Shown here: positions 27,657 through 37,300 of the stretch, piece after piece
Numbering within the stretch: position 1 is the first letter of the stretch
Layout of the letters: each line of letters opens with the position of its first letter
From: Sphingopyxis sp. GW247-27LB
GTDB taxonomy: Bacteria; Pseudomonadota; Alphaproteobacteria; Sphingomonadales; Sphingomonadaceae
Length of the DNA: 64,000 nt
NCBI RefSeq assembly: GCF_002277025.1
Contig: NZ_NIWD01000009.1
Coordinates: 389,232 to 453,231 of the forward strand
Direction of reading: 5' to 3'
The notes under the pieces: generated by a model
The model's database searches: none
Seen by the model: the letters and a program-made list of their open reading frames with translations, nothing else
Told to the model about the DNA's origin: nothing
Made by a program: the position numbers and the translations under genes

Positions 27657-27753
27657 GCGCCGCTGCTAGGCGCTGCGCGGACGAAAGGGAAGATGGCGGG
27701 AGTGCAACCCCGCTTGCCCCCCTGCGCTTCGCGCGAGTAAGGGGGCATATCAT

Positions 27754-28788
27754 ATGACCCTGATCCTTGGCCTTGAATCGAGCTGCGACGAAACCGCGGC
27801 GGCGCTTGTCGACAGCGAACGGCGCGTCCTCGCGCATCGCGTCGCGGGGCAGGAGGCCGAGCATAAGCCCTATGGCGGCGTCGTCCCGGAGATCGCGGCG
27901 CGCGCGCATGTCGATCGCCTCGCGCCGCTCGTCGAGGGAGTGCTCGGCGATGCGGGGGTTTCGCTCGCCGACATCGACGCGATCGCCGCGACCGCCGGGC
28001 CGGGGTTGATCGGCGGGGTGATGGTCGGGCTCGTCACCGGCAAGGCGCTCGCGCACGCGGCGGGCAAGCCGCTGATCGCGGTCAATCATCTCGAGGGGCA
28101 CGCGCTTTCCCCGCGCCTTACCGACGCGGGGCTCGCCTTTCCCTATCTGCTGCTGCTCGTCTCGGGCGGCCACTGCCAGCTCCTCCTCGTCCGGGGCGTC
28201 GGCGATTACCGCCGCCTCGCGACGACGATCGACGACGCGGCGGGCGAGGCGTTCGACAAGACCGCCAAGCTGCTCGGGCTCGGCTATCCCGGCGGCCCGG
28301 CGGTCGAGCGCGTGGCGGCGGGCGGCGACCCGCGCGCGGTCCCCCTTCCCCGCCCACTCGTCGGCAGCCGCGAGCCGCATTTCTCCTTCGCCGGGCTCAA
28401 GAGCGCGGTTGCGCGCGCCGCGGCGTCGGGCGAGCACAGCGTCGCCGACCTCGCCGCCTCCTTCCAGCAGGCGGTGGTCGACTGCCTCGTCGACCGCAGC
28501 CGCGTCGCGCTCGCCGCCTGCCCCGAGGCGAGCGCCTTCGTCGTCGCCGGCGGCGTCGCGGCCAATGGCGCGATCCGCGCCGCGCTGACCGAGCTCGCGG
28601 CGCGGTTCGACAAACCCTTCGTCGCGCCGCCGCTGTGGCTGTGCACCGACAATGGGGCGATGATCGCCTGGGCGGGTGCCGAACGCTTCGCCGCGGGGCT
28701 CACCGACCCGCTGTCGGTCGCGGCGCGCCCGCGCTGGCCGCTCGACGCCGAAGCCGAGGCGGTGCGCGGAGCCGGAGTCAAGGCATGA
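27754..28788 (+). CDS. tsaD: tRNA N6-adenosine threonylcarbamoyltransferase
   Basis: 344 residues. [17 protein letters not shown] at the N-terminus, the metal-binding histidines in [39 protein letters not shown] and the C-terminal [13 protein letters not shown] define TsaD. It transfers the threonylcarbamoyl group to A37 of ANN-reading tRNAs with TsaB and TsaE. Its AAGGGGG ribosome site at 27739-27745 lies in the 3' arm of a hairpin (27716-27746). The stop overlaps the gpsA start. Confidence 0.95.
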   Translation: MTLILGLESSCDETAAALVDSERRVLAHRVAGQEAEHKPYGGVVPEIAARAHVDRLAPLVEGVLGDAGVSLADIDAIAATAGPGLIGGVMVGLVTGKALAHAAGKPLIAVNHLEGHALSPRLTDAGLAFPYLLLLVSGGHCQLLLVRGVGDYRRLATTIDDAAGEAFDKTAKLLGLGYPGGPAVERVAAGGDPRAVPLPRPLVGSREPHFSFAGLKSAVARAAASGEHSVADLAASFQQAVVDCLVDRSRVALAACPEASAFVVAGGVAANGAIRAALTELAARFDKPFVAPPLWLCTDNGAMIAWAGAERFAAGLTDPLSVAARPRWPLDAEAEAVRGAGVKA

Positions 28789-29795
28789 CGCGTGAAAGCA
28801 TGACGCCACCCTTTTCGCGCTTCGGCGTCGTCGGCGGCGGCGCCTGGGGCACCGCGCTCGCGCAACTCCTCGCCGCGGACGGCGCGCCGGTCCGGCTCTG
28901 GGCGCGCGAGGAGGAGGTCGTCTCGGCGATCAACGCGGAGCATCGAAACCCATTTTTCCTTCCCGACGCGGCGCTTTCGCCCTCGCTGACCGCGACCGTC
29001 GACCTGGCCGACCTCGCGGGGCTCGACGCGCTGCTCGTCGTCGTTCCCGTCCCCTATCTGCGCGCCGTTCTCGCCGCGCTTCCGCCGGGTGATGCCCCGC
29101 TGATCTTCTGCAGCAAGGGGATGGAGGCGGAAAGCTTCGCCTTTCCGGTCGACATGGCGCGCGAAGCCTTTCCCGCCCGCCCGCGCGCGGTGCTGTCGGG
29201 CCCGACCTTCGCGCACGAGGTCGCGGCGGGGCTGCCGACCGCGATCACCCTCGCCGCCGACGATCCGGCGCTCGCCGAGGCCCTTTCCCGCGCGCTCGCG
29301 CGCCCGCATTTCCGCCCCTATGCCTCGACCGACGTGATCGGCGCCGAGATCGGCGGCGCGGTCAAGAATATCCTGGCGATCGCCTGCGGCATCGTCGACG
29401 GCGCCGGATTGGGGCTCAACGCGCGCGCGGCGCTGATCAGCCGCGGTTTCGCCGAGATGACGCGATTCGGCCTCGCGCGCGGCGCGCAGGCCGAAACGCT
29501 CGCCGGGCTCGCCGGGCTCGGCGACCTCGTGCTCACCTGCACCTCGTCCAATTCACGCAACTTCGCGCTCGGCCAAGGGCTGGGGCGCGGAATGTCGGCC
29601 GCCGAACTGATGGCCGACCGCCGTACCGTCGCCGAGGGCGCGTTCAGCGCCCCGGTGGTCGCCGCAGCGGCGCGCGTCGAAGGCATCGACATGCCGATCA
29701 CCGGCGCCGTCGCGCGCCTCGTTGCGGGTGAAACCAGCGTCGCCGATGCCGTTCAGGCGCTGCTCAGCCGCCCGCTGCGACGCGAAGGCGCGTGA
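28785..29795 (+). CDS. gpsA: Glycerol-3-phosphate dehydrogenase (NAD(P)+)
   Basis: 336 residues from the ATG at 28785, in an ATGA overlap with tsaD; a second in-frame ATG at 28800 is possible. [18 protein letters not shown] is the nucleotide-binding motif; [28 protein letters not shown], the catalytic Lys in [14 protein letters not shown], and the [13 protein letters not shown] block match GpsA. It supplies glycerol-3-phosphate for phospholipids. The tsaD-gpsA order is common in alphaproteobacteria. Confidence 0.94.
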   Translation: MTRESMTPPFSRFGVVGGGAWGTALAQLLAADGAPVRLWAREEEVVSAINAEHRNPFFLPDAALSPSLTATVDLADLAGLDALLVVVPVPYLRAVLAALPPGDAPLIFCSKGMEAESFAFPVDMAREAFPARPRAVLSGPTFAHEVAAGLPTAITLAADDPALAEALSRALARPHFRPYASTDVIGAEIGGAVKNILAIACGIVDGAGLGLNARAALISRGFAEMTRFGLARGAQAETLAGLAGLGDLVLTCTSSNSRNFALGQGLGRGMSAAELMADRRTVAEGAFSAPVVAAAARVEGIDMPITGAVARLVAGETSVADAVQALLSRPLRREGA

Positions 29796-29889
29796 GACAA
29801 AACCGCTCCGCAACGGCACGCCCGCGATTGCCTGCACCGCCCGCGCGCGCTAGGCTGCGCGGCGGGGAAAAGCAGAAGGGGCGCCAGGC

Positions 29890-31431
29890 TTGAGCCAGAC
29901 GGATAGCGCAGCCGCGCCCCCGCCCTCCGATTCCGGCCCCGATCAGCCGATGCCCGACGCCGATGCGGCGGCGCTCGCCAAGGGTGGGCGCACCAATTTC
30001 TTCGGTTTCGTGCTGCGCCTCATCGCGCGGCTCCCCTTCCTTTATGTCGCCGGCCGCTGGTACGGCGCCGATCTGGTCGGCCGCTTCGCCTTCGCGGTGC
30101 TCGTCATCGAGCTGGTCGCGCAGGTTGCGACGCTCGGCCTCAAGCGCGGCCTCGCCGAGCAATTGAGCGCGCCGGGCGCCGATCCGCGCATCGTCGTGTG
30201 GGACGGCATGTTCGTCGCCTTCCTCGCCTCGGCGCTCGGCTCGGCGATCCTCTTCCTCGTCCCGCAGCTCATGTATCCGGCGGGCGACATCAGCGGCACC
30301 GATCATTGGATGGCGCTCCTCGTCTTCGCGATCGCGGGAACCGAAATCGCGCTCGCCGCCTGCGCTTATCGCTTCGACATCGGCGCGACGGTGCGCGCGC
30401 GGGCGATCGTCGAACCGTGGACGATCAGCATCGCGGCGGCCGGTTTCTGGTTCGTGTCGATGCGCGACGGGCTGATGCTCTCCTATGCCGCGGCGATGGT
30501 CGCGGCCTTTCTGACGGCGCTGTGGCCGATGATCCGCCACTATGGCGGCCCGGGCGTGTGGCGCCCGCATATGGCGCACCTGATCGGGCTTGCGCGCCGC
30601 AACGCGCCGCTCGCCGCCGCCGACGCGATCGAATGGGGGACGCGCCGGCTCGACCTCTTCATCCTCGGCCAGTTCACCTCGCCGACGATCTACGGCATCT
30701 ATTACATGGCACAGCAGGTCGCCTCGCTGCCGCAGAAGCTCAAGACCAGCTTCGAGCCGATCCTCGGCCCCGTCATCACCCGCAGCCTCGCCGAAAAGCG
30801 CTTCGCTGCGGTCGCGGCGCAGGTCAGCCAGGTCGGCTTCTGGATCATCGCGGCGCAGGCCGGGGTCGCGCTCGCGCTCGGCATTCCGGGCGAGGCGGTA
30901 ATGGGGCTCGTGGGCCCCGAATTCGTCGGCGGCACCGGCGCGCTCGCCTTCCTGCTCGCCGCCGAGGTCGTCGCGGCGACCGCGGTGGTCAGCGAGGCGG
31001 CGCTCGTCTATGTCGCGCGCCACCGCAACCTCCTGATCAGCCTCGCGACGCTCGCGCTGCAGGCGGTGCTCAGCGTCGGGCTGATCCTCGTCGCGCAGTC
31101 GATGGGGCTGGCGCCGATCTATTATGCCGGCGCGGTCGCGCTCGCGCTGATGCTCGCGCTCGGTTTCGCCTCGGTGGCGAAGGCTTGGCTGCTCGCGCGC
31201 ATCCTGAAGGCCCCGGTCAACAGCCTGCGCTGGGCGCTGGTCTGGGCGACCGCGGGCGCGGCGGTGCTCGGATGGGGCGCGACCCAGCTCCCCGAATGGG
31301 CCGAGCTGCTGATCGGCGTGCCCTTCATCCTCGGCGTCTATGCCTGGCTGATCTGGACGCGCGGCTTCGGCCCCGCCGACCGCGCGCTGTTCCGCAAGCA
31401 CCCCGAAGCGGCGGAAACCCCCGCCGCCTAA
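29890..31431 (+). CDS. Lipopolysaccharide/oligosaccharide flippase family membrane protein (MOP superfamily)
   Basis: 513 residues from a TTG start, with a 30-residue acidic and Pro-rich head, then about 12 to 14 membrane spans. NFFGFVLRLIARLPFLYVAGR, GTRRLDLFILGQF and QKLKTSFEPILGPVITRSLAE resemble Wzx-like polysaccharide flippases of the MOP superfamily. It would move a lipid-linked sugar or similar lipid across the inner membrane. No glycosyltransferase genes adjoin it, so its substrate is open. It converges on the PfkB kinase gene with one base between the stops. Confidence 0.82.
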   Translation: MSQTDSAAAPPPSDSGPDQPMPDADAAALAKGGRTNFFGFVLRLIARLPFLYVAGRWYGADLVGRFAFAVLVIELVAQVATLGLKRGLAEQLSAPGADPRIVVWDGMFVAFLASALGSAILFLVPQLMYPAGDISGTDHWMALLVFAIAGTEIALAACAYRFDIGATVRARAIVEPWTISIAAAGFWFVSMRDGLMLSYAAAMVAAFLTALWPMIRHYGGPGVWRPHMAHLIGLARRNAPLAAADAIEWGTRRLDLFILGQFTSPTIYGIYYMAQQVASLPQKLKTSFEPILGPVITRSLAEKRFAAVAAQVSQVGFWIIAAQAGVALALGIPGEAVMGLVGPEFVGGTGALAFLLAAEVVAATAVVSEAALVYVARHRNLLISLATLALQAVLSVGLILVAQSMGLAPIYYAGAVALALMLALGFASVAKAWLLARILKAPVNSLRWALVWATAGAAVLGWGATQLPEWAELLIGVPFILGVYAWLIWTRGFGPADRALFRKHPEAAETPAA

Positions 31432-31432
31432 C

Positions 31433-32431
31433 TCAGCCCAGGCGCGCCGCGACCTCGGCCTTGAGGTCGGTCTGCGCCCGCGGGCCGACCTGCGCGATGA
31501 TCTCGCGCGCGCAGACCGCGCCCATCGTCAGGCAGTCGGCAATCACGCGGCCCTCGGCCTGACCCGCGAGGAAGCCCGCGGCGAAGAGGTCGCCCGCGCC
31601 CGTGGTGTCGACCACCGCGTCGATCGGCTCGGCGCCGACCTCGGTGCGCGTCCCGCCCATGATCGCGATCGCCCCCTTTTCGCTGCGCGTCACGACGAGC
31701 AGTGGCACGTCGGCGGCGACCTTGGCGACCGCGGCCTCGAAATCCGCCTCGCCGGCGAGCGCCTTGATCTCGACCTCGTTCGCGAAGAGGATGTCGAACA
31801 GCCCTTCGGCGATCAGCGCACGGAAATCCTCGCCATGGCGGTCGATGATGAAGGCGTCGGAGAGGGTGAAGGCGACCTTGCGCCCCGCGCCGCGCGCGAC
31901 GTCGATCGCCCGGCGCATCGCGGCGCGCGACAGCGGCGGATCCCACAGATAGCCTTCGAGATAGAGGATGTCCGAATCTGCGATCACCGCCTCGTCGATC
32001 ATCGCCTGCTCGAGCAGGTGGCTCGCGCCCAGGAAGGTGTTCATCGTCCGCTGGCCGTCGGGGGTGACGAGGATCAGGCAGCGCGCGGTCGGCGCTCCGC
32101 CACTGAGCGGCGGCGTGTCATAGGCGACGCCGAGCGCGCGCAGATCGTGGGTGAAGACGTGGCCGAGCTGGTCGTCGGCGACCTGCCCGATGAAGGCGCA
32201 GCGGCGGCCGAGCGCCGCCATCCCCGCGAGCGTGTTCGCCGCCGACCCGCCCGACATCTCGACCGCGGGGCCCATCGCGGCATAGAGGCGCGTCGCTTCC
32301 GCCGCGTCGATCAGCCGCATCGAGCCTTTGGTGAGGCCCTCGGCCTCGATCAGCGCGTCGTCGGCGCGGGCGATGACGTCGACGATCGCATTGCCGATGG
32401 CGACGACGTCGAAACGGGCGGTGGAGGCCAT
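31433..32431 (-). CDS. PfkB family kinase (adenosine kinase-like)
   Basis: 332 residues from the ATG at 32431; the longer frame upstream overlaps the divergent EI24 gene and is not coding. DVVAIGNAIVDVIARADDAL opens the ribokinase fold, EMSGGSAANTLAGMAALGRR is the substrate-binding block, and the ATP/anion-hole signature DTTGAGDLFAAGFLAG carries the catalytic Asp. The N-terminal pattern matches bacterial adenosine kinases, used in purine salvage, more than fructokinases. Identity beyond PfkB family is moderate confidence. Confidence 0.87.
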   Translation of the reverse strand: MASTARFDVVAIGNAIVDVIARADDALIEAEGLTKGSMRLIDAAEATRLYAAMGPAVEMSGGSAANTLAGMAALGRRCAFIGQVADDQLGHVFTHDLRALGVAYDTPPLSGGAPTARCLILVTPDGQRTMNTFLGASHLLEQAMIDEAVIADSDILYLEGYLWDPPLSRAAMRRAIDVARGAGRKVAFTLSDAFIIDRHGEDFRALIAEGLFDILFANEVEIKALAGEADFEAAVAKVAADVPLLVVTRSEKGAIAIMGGTRTEVGAEPIDAVVDTTGAGDLFAAGFLAGQAEGRVIADCLTMGAVCAREIIAQVGPRAQTDLKAEVAARLG

Positions 32432-32539
32432 GAAAATTCCTGTGATGTTGGGAAAAGCTGCCGCGCGCCTTAATCGGCGGCGCGCGCCAAGGCAAGCGCG
32501 ACGCTTGACGCGCGCGGCGGCGCCCCGCATCCCGGCGCC

Positions 32540-33220
32540 ATGGCCCGCGCCGTCCACGCCCTGCTGCTCGCGCTCCGCGACCTGCCCAGCCCGCGGGTGC
32601 TGCGCATCCTCGCGGCGAGCCTCGCGCTGACGCTGCTGATCTTCCTCGCCGCCGGCGCGGCGATCTTCTTCGGCGCGCGCTGGGCGCTCGCCCATGGGCA
32701 GTGGCTTGCCGGCGCGAACCTCGACATGGCGGGAATCGTGATCATTTTCGCGCTGATCGCCGCGAGCTGGCTCCTCTTCCGCGCCGTCGCGATCGTCGTC
32801 GTCGGCCTGTTCGCCGATGGCATCGTCGCCGATATCGAGACGCGCCACTATCCCGCCGCCGCGCGGCGCGCGGTCGACGTCGGATGGCGACAGAACATCC
32901 GCCTCGCGCTCGCCTCGCTGGCGCGGCTGATCCTCGGCAATCTCGTCGCGCTGCCCTTCTATATCCTGCTTCTCGTCACCGGCGTCGGCACGCTACTGCT
33001 TGCGCTCGCGGTCAACGCGCTGCTGCTCGGCCGCGACCTCGAGGCGATGGTCCTCGCGCGTCACCCCGACCGGCCACGCCTCGACCGAGCCGCGCGCTGG
33101 TCGCTCGGGCTGCTGTCCGCCGCAGCTTTCCTGATTCCCGTCGCCAATTTCTTGGCCCCCATCGCCGGCGCCGCTATGGCCGTGCACATGCTTCACCTGG
33201 GGAAGAGGGACGACAGATGA
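32540..33220 (+). CDS. EI24 domain (CysZ-like) membrane protein
   Basis: 226 residues with four or five hydrophobic segments. The layout (short amphipathic N-terminus ALLLALRDLPSPRVLRILA, two spans, a cytoplasmic ADIETRHYPAA loop, GNLVALPFYILLLVTGVG, and a C-terminal span near IAGAAMAVHMLH) matches EI24/CysZ. E. coli CysZ supports sulfate uptake; roles of alphaproteobacterial members are not settled. The stop overlaps the start of a small lipoprotein gene. Confidence 0.82.
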   Translation: MARAVHALLLALRDLPSPRVLRILAASLALTLLIFLAAGAAIFFGARWALAHGQWLAGANLDMAGIVIIFALIAASWLLFRAVAIVVVGLFADGIVADIETRHYPAAARRAVDVGWRQNIRLALASLARLILGNLVALPFYILLLVTGVGTLLLALAVNALLLGRDLEAMVLARHPDRPRLDRAARWSLGLLSAAAFLIPVANFLAPIAGAAMAVHMLHLGKRDDR

Positions 33221-33621
33221 TCCGGCACCACCATCTGGGACCCATCGCGGGCCTCGCGCTGCTGCTCGCCGGCTGTGCCGGTCCCGCGATCCCGCGCGCG
33301 ACGCCGCCGCGATCCGCCGCCGCCCGGCCGACCCCGCCGCGACCCGCACCGACGCCGATCGCCCCGCCGCGCGTCGTCCAGCACAACAGCCTGATCGGCC
33401 ACGACGCCGACGCGGCGATCGGCCTGTTCGGCAAGCCGCGGCTCGACGTGACCGAAGGCACGGGGCGCAAATTGCAGTTCGCGGGCGACGCCTGCATCCT
33501 CGACGTTTATTATTACGCCCCCAAACAGGGCGCGAAGCCGCTCGCCACCCACGTCGACGCCCGCGCGCCCGACGGCCGCGACGCCAGCATCGATGGCTGC
33601 ATCTCCGCGCTCCAGCGGTGA
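33217..33621 (+). CDS. Small predicted lipoprotein
   Basis: 134 residues. A signal sequence with lipobox LLLAGC puts the lipidated Cys at about residue 20. A Pro/Ala-rich linker of about 30 residues leads to a compact domain (HDADAAIGLFGKPRLDVTEG, then FAGDACILDVYYYAP) reminiscent of the SmpA/BamE-type fold, with two cysteines that could form a disulfide. Co-translated with the EI24 gene by a 4-bp overlap. Function unknown; envelope anchoring is clear. Confidence 0.78.
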   Translation: MIRHHHLGPIAGLALLLAGCAGPAIPRATPPRSAAARPTPPRPAPTPIAPPRVVQHNSLIGHDADAAIGLFGKPRLDVTEGTGRKLQFAGDACILDVYYYAPKQGAKPLATHVDARAPDGRDASIDGCISALQR

Positions 33622-33627
33622 CCTTTT

Positions 33628-33648
33628 CCCTCCTCTCCAAAAGGAGGG
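33628..33648. terminator. Hairpin between convergent lipoprotein and queG genes
   Basis: CCCTCCT (33628-33634) and AGGAGGG (33642-33648) form a 7-bp stem with a 7-base loop, and T-rich sequence lies on the left flank (TTTT), which would act as the U-run for minus-strand queG transcripts. Placement between two convergent stops supports terminator use. Confidence 0.5.
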
Positions 33649-33659
33649 CTTAAATGACG

Positions 33660-34712
33660 TCATTCCGCCAGTTCGGCGAGCGCCCAGGCGGCCGCATCGG
33701 CGACCATCGGGGATTCGTCCTCGATCAGCGCCGCGAGCCGCGCCCGGAAGCCCGCATCGCCGCTGTTGCCTGCCGCGATCGCGGCGTTGCGCACCATGCG
33801 GTTCCGCCCGATACGCTTGATCGGCGATCCTGCGAAGACCTGCCGGAATCCCGCATCGTCGAGGTCGAGCAGATCGGCGAGCGCCGGCGCGGCAAGCTCG
33901 GCGCGCGGCAGGAAGGCGCGGTGCCGATGCGCGGTTTCGGCGAACTTGTTCCACGGGCAGACCGCGAGGCAATCGTCACAGCCATAGACATGGTTGCCGA
34001 TGCCGCGCCGCAGCTCGACCGGAATCGGCCCGTCATGCTCGATCGTCAGGTAGGAGATGCAACGCCGCGCATCGAGCCGGTAGGGCGCGGGAAAGGCCTG
34101 CGTCGGGCACGCGTCCTGACACGCCCGGCAACTGCCGCAGCGGTCGCGCCCCGGCCGCGCCGGCGCAAGGTCGAGCGTCGTGTAGATCGCCCCCAGAAAC
34201 AGCCAGCTCCCGTGCTCGCGGCTGACCATATTCGTATGCTTGCCCTGCCAGCCGAGCCCCGCCGCCGCCGCGAGCGGCTTTTCCATCACCGGCGCGGTAT
34301 CGACGAACACTTTCACGTCAGCGCCGGGCGCTTCGGCGACCAGCCAGCGCGCGACCGCCTTCAGCGCCTTCTTGACGATGTCGTGATAGTCGCTCCCCTG
34401 CGCATAGACCGAGATGCGCCCCCGGTCGGGCTCGTCCGCGAGCGCGAGCGGGTCGGCGGCGGGCGCATAGCTCATGCCCAAGGCGATCACCGACCGCACC
34501 TCGGGCCACAACCCCTGCGGCGACCCGCGCTCGGCGGCCCGGCTTTCCATCCAGATCATGCCGCCGTGGCACCCTTCGGCGAGCCACGCGTTCAGCCGCG
34601 CCGCCGTCTCGGGCGCCGCATCGGCGCGCGCGATGCCGAAGGCGGCGAAGCCGTGCGCGCGCGCGACGGCTTCGAGCCGCTGTTCAAGAGGGGGCAAGGC
34701 TTCGGCAACCAT
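33660..34712 (-). CDS. queG: Epoxyqueuosine reductase
   Basis: 350 residues from the ATG at 34712; an ATG eight codons upstream (34736) is also open. The N-terminal cobalamin-binding domain includes [20 protein letters not shown] and [19 protein letters not shown]. Two 4Fe-4S motifs follow, [15 protein letters not shown] and [14 protein letters not shown], then a HEAT-like C-terminal region. It reduces epoxyqueuosine to queuosine in tRNA. Divergent from an ABC exporter. Confidence 0.92.
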   Translation of the reverse strand: MVAEALPPLEQRLEAVARAHGFAAFGIARADAAPETAARLNAWLAEGCHGGMIWMESRAAERGSPQGLWPEVRSVIALGMSYAPAADPLALADEPDRGRISVYAQGSDYHDIVKKALKAVARWLVAEAPGADVKVFVDTAPVMEKPLAAAAGLGWQGKHTNMVSREHGSWLFLGAIYTTLDLAPARPGRDRCGSCRACQDACPTQAFPAPYRLDARRCISYLTIEHDGPIPVELRRGIGNHVYGCDDCLAVCPWNKFAETAHRHRAFLPRAELAAPALADLLDLDDAGFRQVFAGSPIKRIGRNRMVRNAAIAAGNSGDAGFRARLAALIEDESPMVADAAAWALAELAE

Positions 34713-34759
34713 TGGCGCCCTATACGCCAACCCCATTGCCGTGCCATAGCTTGCACGAA

Positions 34760-35728
34760 ATGATCAGGGACCGGCTTTTGAGCGAGCTCAGCGTCGAGGC
34801 GAAAGGCCTCACCAAATATTTCGGCGCCTTCAAGGCGGTCGATCATGTCAGCCTCGAAGTGCCGACGGGCAGCATCTACGGCGTGCTCGGCCCCAATGGC
34901 GCGGGCAAGACCACCAGCCTCCGCATGATGCTGGGCATCGTCGACCCCGATTCGGGCGAGAGCCGGCTGCTCGGCGGCCATACGCCGCAATCGGTGCGTC
35001 ACCGCGTCGGCTATCTGCCCGAGGAGCGCGGCCTCTACCCCGGGATGAAGGCGCGCGAGGCGATTGCCTTCATGGGCGCGCTGCGCGGGCTCGAATGGGC
35101 CGAGGGGCGCCGCCGTGCCGCGACCTTCATGACCGAACTCGGGCTCGAGCGCGTGATCGACGAGAAGATCCGCAAGATGTCGAAGGGCATGGCGCAGATG
35201 GTCCAGCTGATCGGATCGATCGTCCACGCCCCCGACCTGATCGTTCTCGACGAACCCTTCTCGGGGCTCGACCCGGTCAACCAGGAGCGGCTCGAAACGC
35301 TGGTGCGGCGCGAGCGCGAGCGCGGCGCGACGATCCTCTTCTCCACCCATGTCATGGCGCATGCCGAGCGCCTCTGCGACCGCATCGCGATCATCGCCCG
35401 TTCGGCGCGCCGTTTCGAGGGCACCGTCGACGCGGCGCGCGCGCTGCTGCCGATGCAGGTGCGCTACACGCCGCGCACCGACGATCCCGCGCTCGCCGCG
35501 CTCCTGCCCGCGGGAGCCGAACGGCGCGGCGACGCATGGCAATTCCCGATTCAAGACGACGCGGTCGAACCGCTGCTCGCGCGCATCACCGCGAGCGGCC
35601 ACGGCGTTGCCGGCCTGTCGATCGTCCGCCCCGCGCTCCACGATGCCTTCGTCCATATCGTCCGCCAGGTCGACGCGGGGTTCGACGCCGACGCGCATGC
35701 CGACGCGATCGAGGAGTCCGCGGCATGA
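34760..35728 (+). CDS. ABC transporter ATP-binding protein (NatA-like)
   Basis: 322 residues. Walker [18 protein letters not shown], signature variant [14 protein letters not shown], Walker [16 protein letters not shown] and [13 protein letters not shown] are intact. The C-terminal 90 residues form the accessory domain seen in NatA/DrrA-type ATPases. The MSKGM signature replaces LSGGQ, a known subfamily trait. It pairs with the ABC-2 permease that starts in an ATGA overlap. Start chosen at 34760, since the frame upstream overlaps queG. Confidence 0.9.
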   Translation: MIRDRLLSELSVEAKGLTKYFGAFKAVDHVSLEVPTGSIYGVLGPNGAGKTTSLRMMLGIVDPDSGESRLLGGHTPQSVRHRVGYLPEERGLYPGMKAREAIAFMGALRGLEWAEGRRRAATFMTELGLERVIDEKIRKMSKGMAQMVQLIGSIVHAPDLIVLDEPFSGLDPVNQERLETLVRRERERGATILFSTHVMAHAERLCDRIAIIARSARRFEGTVDAARALLPMQVRYTPRTDDPALAALLPAGAERRGDAWQFPIQDDAVEPLLARITASGHGVAGLSIVRPALHDAFVHIVRQVDAGFDADAHADAIEESAA

Positions 35729-37023
35729 GCCCCTTTCTGCGCACGCTGTTCGTGATCGCGCGGCGCGACTTCCTGTCGATCGTCGCGACCCCGACCTTCC
35801 TTCTCTTCCTGCTTGCGCCGCTGTTCATGATCGGCATGGGGGCATTGGGCGGCGTCGGCGCCTCACAGCTCGCCGACAGTGCGCGCGGCGCCGGGCGCCT
35901 CGTCGTGATCGCCGATCCGGGCGACATGGAGGCGCTGCGCGACGCCGACGACCGGCTGCGCGACGCGCTGCCCGGCGACCGCCCCGCGGCGCTCGAGCTG
36001 CGCATCGCCGCAGCGAACACCGATCCGGTCGCGGTCGCGCAGGAAAAAGGCCGCGATACCTATGCGGTGATGAGCGGGTCCCTCGCGGCTCCGCGCATCG
36101 TCGAGCGCGAGGCGGGCAGCCGCTCGGGCCGCTATCTCGCGCTGCTTGCGACCGAGGTGCTGCGGAACCGGGCGGCGGGCGCCATCGCCCCCGCCGCGCC
36201 GCGCTTCGAAAGCCTGACGCGTGGCGGTACGAGCATCGCGGCGCAGCAGTCGATCGGCTTCGGCGCCGTCTTCGTCATCTTCCTGTTGACCCTGCTTCTC
36301 GCGGGCCAGTCGGTCGGCATGCTCGCCGAGGAAAAGGGCAACAAGGTGATCGAGATCCTCGCCGCCGCGGTGCCGCTCGAAAGCGTCTTTCTCGGCAAGC
36401 TGCTCGGGCTGCTCGGCGTCGCGATCCTGTTCATCGCCTTCTGGACGGCGATGGCGGTCGGCGGCGGGCTGATCGCGATGACCCAGATCGATCCCGCCGC
36501 GATGGCGCAGGCGGGCGCGGCGGCCGGGGCTTCGGCGCCGCCGGCCGTCCTGGCGGTGGCACCGGCAACCGGCTGGCCCTTCTTTATCGGCATGTCATTC
36601 CTCTATTTCGTCATGGCCTTCCTGCTCCTCGGCGCGGTCTTCCTCGGCGTCGGCGCGCAGGCCTCGACGGTGCGCGAGATCCAGATGCTCAGCCTGCCGA
36701 TCACCATCTTCCAGGTCGCGATGTTCAGCCTGTCGACCGCCGCCGCCAACGCGCCCGGAAGCGGCCTCGCGACGATCGCCCAGATCATCCCCTTCTCCTC
36801 GCCGCTCGCGATGGCGGCGCGCGCCGCGACCGACGACGCGAAGGCTGTGCATCTGCTCGCGCTCGGCTGGCAGGCGATATGGGTCGCGCTCGTCGTCTAC
36901 CTCTCGGTCCGCCTCTTCCGCTCAGGCGTGCTGAGCGGGCGCAGCGACTGGCGCTTCTGGAAACGCAGCGCGGGAGTAGCGACCGCCGCCGCAACCGCGG
37001 CCGATGCGGCCGCGCGGCGGTGA
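35725..37023 (+). CDS. ABC-2 type permease (NatB-like)
   Basis: 432 residues. One span near residues 23-45 (FLLFLLAPLFMIGMGALGG) is followed by a large extracytoplasmic domain of about 130 residues, then about five spans. The block GMLAEEKGNKVIEILAAAVPLESVFLGKLLG is the conserved ABC-2 coupling segment (EKxxRxxEhLLaSP-type). With its ATPase it likely exports sodium, a drug or a lipid; the substrate is unknown. A repeat element follows its stop. Confidence 0.88.
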   Translation: MSPFLRTLFVIARRDFLSIVATPTFLLFLLAPLFMIGMGALGGVGASQLADSARGAGRLVVIADPGDMEALRDADDRLRDALPGDRPAALELRIAAANTDPVAVAQEKGRDTYAVMSGSLAAPRIVEREAGSRSGRYLALLATEVLRNRAAGAIAPAAPRFESLTRGGTSIAAQQSIGFGAVFVIFLLTLLLAGQSVGMLAEEKGNKVIEILAAAVPLESVFLGKLLGLLGVAILFIAFWTAMAVGGGLIAMTQIDPAAMAQAGAAAGASAPPAVLAVAPATGWPFFIGMSFLYFVMAFLLLGAVFLGVGAQASTVREIQMLSLPITIFQVAMFSLSTAAANAPGSGLATIAQIIPFSSPLAMAARAATDDAKAVHLLALGWQAIWVALVVYLSVRLFRSGVLSGRSDWRFWKRSAGVATAAATAADAAARR

Positions 37024-37074
37024 TCCGCTAGCGGGCGCCGTTCGGTTGCGACCGGAAGGGGACATTGAATTCTT

Positions 37075-37177
37075 CGTCACCCTGAACTTGTTTCAGGGTC
37101 CATGGCCTGCCCTTGAATTGGGCGCAGCGCCGAAGGAGAGACCGGGCCATGGATGCTGAAACAAGTTCAGCATGACG
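37075..37177. repeat. Nested inverted repeat (two 33-bp arms)
   Basis: Arms 37075-37107 and 37145-37177 are reverse complements apart from four positions. Each arm also folds on itself: CCCTGAA/TTCAGGG in the left and TGCTGAA/TTCAGCA in the right, around CTTGT or ACAAG. The four differences are paired so both small stems stay intact. The CTGAACTTGTTTCAG core is a widespread sphingomonad intergenic repeat in my recollection. Confidence 0.8.
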
Positions 37178-37223
37178 AGGTTGGATGGCCCCTCCCCACT
37201 CCAGAATCGCCCTCACCCCGCCG

Positions 37224-37252
37224 TTGACAAAGCTGTAAATAGTGGCATTCTG
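37224..37252 (+). promoter_or_regulatory. Candidate P450 promoter
   Basis: Consensus -35 TTGACA at 37224-37229, 17 bp, then a weak -10 ATTCTG (or CATTCT one base earlier). The start codon follows about 50 bp later with a GAAGAGGAG ribosome site at 37283-37291. Confidence 0.4.
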
Positions 37253-37300
37253 CAACTCATCCAGGCCGCGCGAGACGGCCTCCGAAGAGGAGCTGCCCCG

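Noticed and set aside
28635-28784. Upstream extension of gpsA
   Set aside because: Reads through the end of tsaD in another frame; the Rossmann motif begins right after the ATG at 28785.
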